In this document: piece after piece, positions 60,566 through 64,000 of the stretch
How the letters are laid out: each line of letters starts with the position of its first letter
How positions within the stretch are numbered: position 1 is the stretch's first letter
From: Dyadobacter sp. 676
Lineage (GTDB): Bacteria; Bacteroidota; Bacteroidia; Cytophagales; Spirosomataceae
NCBI RefSeq assembly: GCF_040448675.1
Contig: NZ_CP159289.1
Coordinates: 806,001-870,000 of the forward strand
Direction of reading: 5' to 3'
DNA: 64,000 nucleotides
The notes under the pieces: generated by a model
The model's input: the letters and a program-made list of their open reading frames with translations, nothing else
The model's database searches: none
What the model was told of the DNA's origin: nothing
Position numbers and translations under genes: made by a program

Positions 60566-61117
60566 TTAACCTTTCAATATTTCCTTTTGCTTCAAAATCC
60601 GTTCGAAAACCTTAATATCGTGCTCGGACGTAAAGATGGAGAACGGCAAATGCAGAAATTGCCCTTTCGAAATAACGAGCACATAAGCGTCCTTGTCCTT
60701 GTAACCTTCCAGGATCTGCTCCCACTTCATTACGCTTCCTTCCTTCTGGTTAAGCTTCATGATGATCTGGCGGTTGTCGATCTCGTAAGAGAACTTCTCG
60801 AACATCGGCTTGTACTGGGCAAGTTGCGTGATGCCTGTAAACTGGATCAGCCAGAACAAAATGTACAGGACAACGCCCACTAAAACAGTAATGTAAATCC
60901 AGAGGTTGGGATAAACGCCGGTGAGGTTGATCACCGCGTTAATCAGGATAATGGCCAGTGGGATAAGCCCCCATTTGAGCTGCGTTTTGAAAAAATAACG
61001 CATGGCCAACGAAATGTATTTTTGGGTAGGTAAGGCGTACTTCTTGGTGCGAACCGCAGCCGGGTTCGTAGGCATTTGATAGACGGGCTGGTGCTTGTTT
61101 ACCGAAACTTTGGCCAT
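60566..61117 (-). CDS. YcxB-like membrane protein
   Basis: 183 residues from the ATG at 61117, downstream of a -7 element (61190-61197). Two membrane segments (WGLIPLAIILINAVINLTGV and LWIYITVLVGVVLYILFWLI) precede a C-terminal domain (FSYEIDNRQIIMKLNQKEG, then VMKWEQILEGYKDKDAYVLVI) typical of YcxB-like proteins. Function unknown. Confidence 0.78.
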   Translation of the reverse strand: MAKVSVNKHQPVYQMPTNPAAVRTKKYALPTQKYISLAMRYFFKTQLKWGLIPLAIILINAVINLTGVYPNLWIYITVLVGVVLYILFWLIQFTGITQLAQYKPMFEKFSYEIDNRQIIMKLNQKEGSVMKWEQILEGYKDKDAYVLVISKGQFLHLPFSIFTSEHDIKVFERILKQKEILKG

Positions 61118-61189
61118 AACTCTCTTTAAATTAACGATCTTTCCGTCCCGCCACGCCCTGCCTGAACAGGGCCGTCGCAAAACGAAGTG

Positions 61190-61197
61190 CAAAGTTA
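61190..61197 (-). promoter_or_regulatory. Bacteroidota-type -7 promoter element for the YcxB-like gene
   Basis: Reads TAACTTTG on the minus strand, an exact TAnnTTTG match about 73 bases before the ATG at 61117. Confidence 0.5.
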
Positions 61198-61355
61198 GAA
61201 AAAAGCATCCGAGATATGAGAAAGGTCTGTAAATAAAAAACAGTTAGGAGAAATTGGTGTAATTTGTCTTTACTAACTGCGTTGATCATTTGAAAAGTGC
61301 CTTTTTGAGGCCATATTCGGCAACTGATCACTGACACAAGACTTACCAGAGCTAC

Positions 61356-63411
61356 ATGAGTTTTCTTTTTCCGTCCTTCCTGTGGGGTTTGCTGGCAATA
61401 TCGGTTCCTATTGCCGTACACATTTTCAATTTCAGGCGGACGAAAAGGGTCTACTTTACCAATGTCGCCTTCTTGAAGGCCGTCGAAACGCAAACGAAAT
61501 CCATCCGGCAAATCAAGCATTGGCTCGTGATGGCCGCCAGGATCCTCGCGATTGCCTGCCTGGCATTCGCCTTCTCGCAACCGTTCATTCCCGCAGAAAG
61601 CAACGTAGCCGTCGACAGGCGGGGCATTACCAGCCTTTATCTCGACAATTCGCTGAGCATGGAGAGCGAGCTGAATAATAAACGTTACCTCGATATCGCC
61701 ACGGGCCGGCTCGGCGATTTGCTAGGGCTGTTCAAAAATGCGACGTCGCTTCAACTCGTCACCAACGATTTTTCCGCTCAGGAACAGGGCCTCTACCCCG
61801 CCGAAAAGCTCCGTGACCGGCTGACCACCATCGGGCTCTCCGGCACGCCCCGCACACTCGAACAGGTTTATAAACGCCAGGAGAACCTCATAGCCCGGCA
61901 TTCGCAATCGGGGAAAAATCAACTTTTCTGGTTTTCCGACTTCCAGAAAAGCACCGCCGGCGACCTTTCCGCGATTCAACCCGATTCCACCAACCAGATC
62001 TTTCTGGTACCGGTGCAGGCCGAAGCCGAGAAGAATGTATTTGTGGATTCCGCCTGGCTTAATACGCCATTTATCCGCGAGCTTCCAGAACAATATCCTC
62101 TTTGTAAAAGTCAGCAACTCCGGCAACCGTGAAGCACGGAATGTAGTGCTGCGGCTGAGTCTCGACAATACGCAGGCCTCGACGGCGTCCGTCACAGTTC
62201 CAGCGAATGGCAGCGCAACCGCGAAATTCAACTTCAACCTGAAAGGAAAGGGCTACAAAAAAGGCCAGATCACCTTCGACGACTTTCCGGTCACATTCGA
62301 TAACGATTACTACTTCGTGCTCAATGCCTCGCCGCTCATACGTGTGCTGCACGTGTACGGGCAAAAGCCGGAAGGCAATTATATCGGGAATGTTTATGCC
62401 AACGACAGTCTTTTTACACTCCAGAGTTACAGCGCCCAGAATGTGGACCCCGGCCTGATCAAAAATTCGGACCTGGTCGTCCTGGAAGGCGTTACGCAGC
62501 TTTCGGGCACATTACCCCAGGATTTGCAGGATTTTGTCCGGCAGGGCGGCAGCCTGGCCGTGATACCACCCGGCGTACCGCCTGTCGACAGCTATGCCCG
62601 CTTTTTGAGCGGGTTGGGGATCAACGGCTTGACGTCCGAAAAAGCCCAGTCGCCATTACCGCTGGCTGTCCCCGACCGTAACAACCCCTTTTTCAGCGAT
62701 GTTTTCGAAGAATCGATGCGGCAGGAAATGAACCTGAACCTGCCGGGCGCATCACCGGTATGGAGCTGGGCCAATGCGGGGCAGTCGCTGCTGGCGCTTC
62801 GTAACGGACAAACCTACCTGAACCAGGCATTGTCGGGTTCGGGCAAAACATATTTATTCGCCGCCCCATTGGATCAGGAACATGGCAATGTGGCGCAACA
62901 CGCCATTTTTGTGCCGGTGATGTACAAAATCGCGGCATCGAGTGTCCGCCAGCAACGCACTTCCTATACTTTCGACGAAAACCCGATCAGTCTCACGGTC
63001 GATAAGCCGAAACCGAATTCAGTTTACAAACTTCGGCGCAACAAAACGGAGATCATTCCCGTGCAGCGGATCGCCGGTAACCAGCTCCTGCTGGAAATCC
63101 CGCAGGGCGACCAGGCTGGCGACAACCTCACAGCAGGCTATTTCGAACTTGTGCTCGATAATAAAACCGAGCAAATCGTGGCCCTCAATCACAATCACGC
63201 CGAATCCAGACTTCAATACTACTCCCCCGATGAACTGCGCGCGGCATTTTCCGGCAAAAAGAACGTGCAGGTTTTCGACCGCATCGACGACGACGCCTTC
63301 TCCACCGCGTTCCAGCAGCAAAATATGGGGACTAACCTCTGGAAATTCTTTTTGTACGGGGCGCTGTTCTTCCTACTGGCCGAGATCGGGTTGATCAGAT
63401 TTATGAAATAG
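61356..63411 (+). pseudogene. BatA/VWA-like membrane protein, interrupted by a +1 indel
   Basis: The first frame begins with the BatA N-terminal segment (FLFPSFLWGLLAISVPIAVH, FNFRRTKRVYFTNVAFLKAV), a second membrane segment and a VWA-like region with DNSLSMESEL. It runs to NTPFIRE near 62081, after which the frame is lost. Reading on with one base fewer gives QNNILFVKVSNSGNREARNV and a normal C-terminus with a final membrane segment (FFLYGALFFLLAEIGLI). The extra base lies in CTTCC near 62081-62085, the only one of the five breaks not in a long homopolymer. The span is three times 685 plus one. Such proteins are linked to aerotolerance and envelope stress. Confidence 0.8.
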
Positions 63412-63417
63412 CGGCTG

Positions 63418-63645
63418 TCAGGCGAGGTGGTTAATTGTCAAGTTTAGTCAGGGGGCAGGCGTAGTCAAGTGTAGTCAAGGGTTGTCAGGTGTAGTCAAGT
63501 GCTGTCAGGTGTAGTCAGGAATAGTTGGGAATTGTCAGGATGGCTATTTATTTATTAGACTATTGGAGATTCCCCTTTTCTGTGACTAGCCCTCACAACT
63601 CCGTTTAACACTTGCCATACCTGACAACTCATGACCACACCTGAC
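63418..63645. repeat. 10-bp periodic GTCARG / YTGAC inverted repeat array (copy 2)
   Basis: On the + strand GTCARG cores begin at 63418, 63437, 63447, 63464, 63474, 63484, 63494, 63504, 63514 and 63534, with a degenerate GTTGGG at 63524; from 63464 onward they are exactly 10 bp apart. The inverse core follows at 63621, 63631 and 63641, with a degenerate copy at 63611. The common unit is close to GTCARGTGTA. The same motif and period occur at 45231-45395. It fills most of the gap between the BatA-like gene and purK. Confidence 0.85.
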
Positions 63646-63733
63646 ATCCGAACCCCATAACCGACATTTGCCAAACATTCCTTTTTTCTAACCTGTTTTT
63701 AAACCAATTTTGCGGGAAAATATCATTCAATAA

Positions 63734-64000
63734 ATGCTTTCATCCCGAATTGGAATTCTGGGCGGCGGGCAACTGGGGCTGATGCTCCTGCAAGCGGCCG
63801 TCGACTGGAACCTAGATATCCACGTACTCGATCCCGACGCCGAAGCGCCGTGTCGGAAAATAGCGCCCCACTTTACCCAGGGCTCGCTGCAAGACTTCGA
63901 CACCGTCTACAATTTTGGTAAAAATCTCGACGTCATTACCATCGAAATCGAAAAGGTAAACGTAGAGGCGCTCGAAGCGCTTGAAAAAGAGGGAAAAAAG
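63734..64000 (+). CDS. purK: 5-(carboxyamino)imidazole ribonucleotide synthase, N-terminal part
   Basis: 89 codons from the ATG at 63734 to the window edge. The N-terminus RIGILGGGQLGLMLLQAA is the PurK nucleotide-binding start, followed by VLDPDAEAPC and GSLQDFDTVYNFGKNLDVITIEIE. PurK makes N5-carboxyaminoimidazole ribonucleotide in purine synthesis. The 3' end lies outside the window. Confidence 0.93.
   Translation, partial: MLSSRIGILGGGQLGLMLLQAAVDWNLDIHVLDPDAEAPCRKIAPHFTQGSLQDFDTVYNFGKNLDVITIEIEKVNVEALEALEKEGKK

Overview
The window looks like a chromosomal segment from an aerobic Bacteroidota of the order Cytophagales, most likely Dyadobacter or a close relative. This is inferred from three things: protein families typical of the group (flexirubin-type DarA/DarB enzymes, DUF1684, BatA-like and PIG-L proteins, a TonB-dependent receptor), near absence of Shine-Dalgarno sequences, and several copies of the Bacteroidota -7 promoter element TAnnTTTG. 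No rRNA, tRNA, CRISPR array, insertion sequence or prophage was seen.

Layout. 1-11.8 kb: a beta-barrel-like protein with a PAP2/haloperoxidase-type lipoprotein, a minus-strand operon for an isoquinoline-1-oxidoreductase-like molybdoenzyme (IorAB) plus TfoX-N and YdeI-like proteins, DinB, WG-repeat and DUF3052 proteins, a DUF819 membrane protein with a sulfite-oxidase-like molybdoenzyme, a PhnP-like hydrolase and a CheY-like regulator. 12-25 kb: housekeeping genes (pheT, a coiled-coil gene plus zapA, rny, a ChlI/MoxR-like ATPase, recA, a predicted aminopeptidase, DUF3108, a FemAB-like protein, dnaA). 25.2-28.1 kb: a methylmalonyl-CoA mutase in which the small and large subunits appear fused and which carries a +1 indel.

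28.1-42.7 kb: a minus-strand flexirubin/dialkylresorcinol-type gene set (ketosynthase, ACP, ABC exporter, BtrH-like acyltransferase, DarB, DarA, methyltransferase, YdcF, acyl/aryl-CoA ligase-like enzyme, C45 acyltransferase, several secreted unknowns) with a divergent phosphopantetheinyl transferase. It lacks the ammonia lyase, reductases, dehydratases and MMPL exporter of complete flexirubin clusters, so the pathway must draw on genes outside the window.

42.7-64 kb: a PIG-L deacetylase, a VWA protein, a bacilliredoxin, a Suf Fe-S assembly operon (sufC-sufD-sufS-unknown-sufE-sufT, without sufB), two guanidine-modifying enzymes (arginine-deiminase family and CtlX), a lipoprotein, a TonB receptor with hemW, OsmC, a collagen-like lipoprotein, a second DUF1684 protein, a YcxB-like protein, a BatA-like protein and the start of purK.

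Two observations stand out. First, two intergenic regions (45.2 and 63.4 kb) carry arrays of a GTCARG core repeated every 10 bp, followed by the same core inverted; I do not recognise this repeat. Second, five genes (the mutase, sufT-like, sufE, a lipoprotein and batA-like) are each interrupted by what looks like exactly one extra base, four of them in a homopolymer run. This pattern points to insertion errors in the assembly rather than real gene decay.
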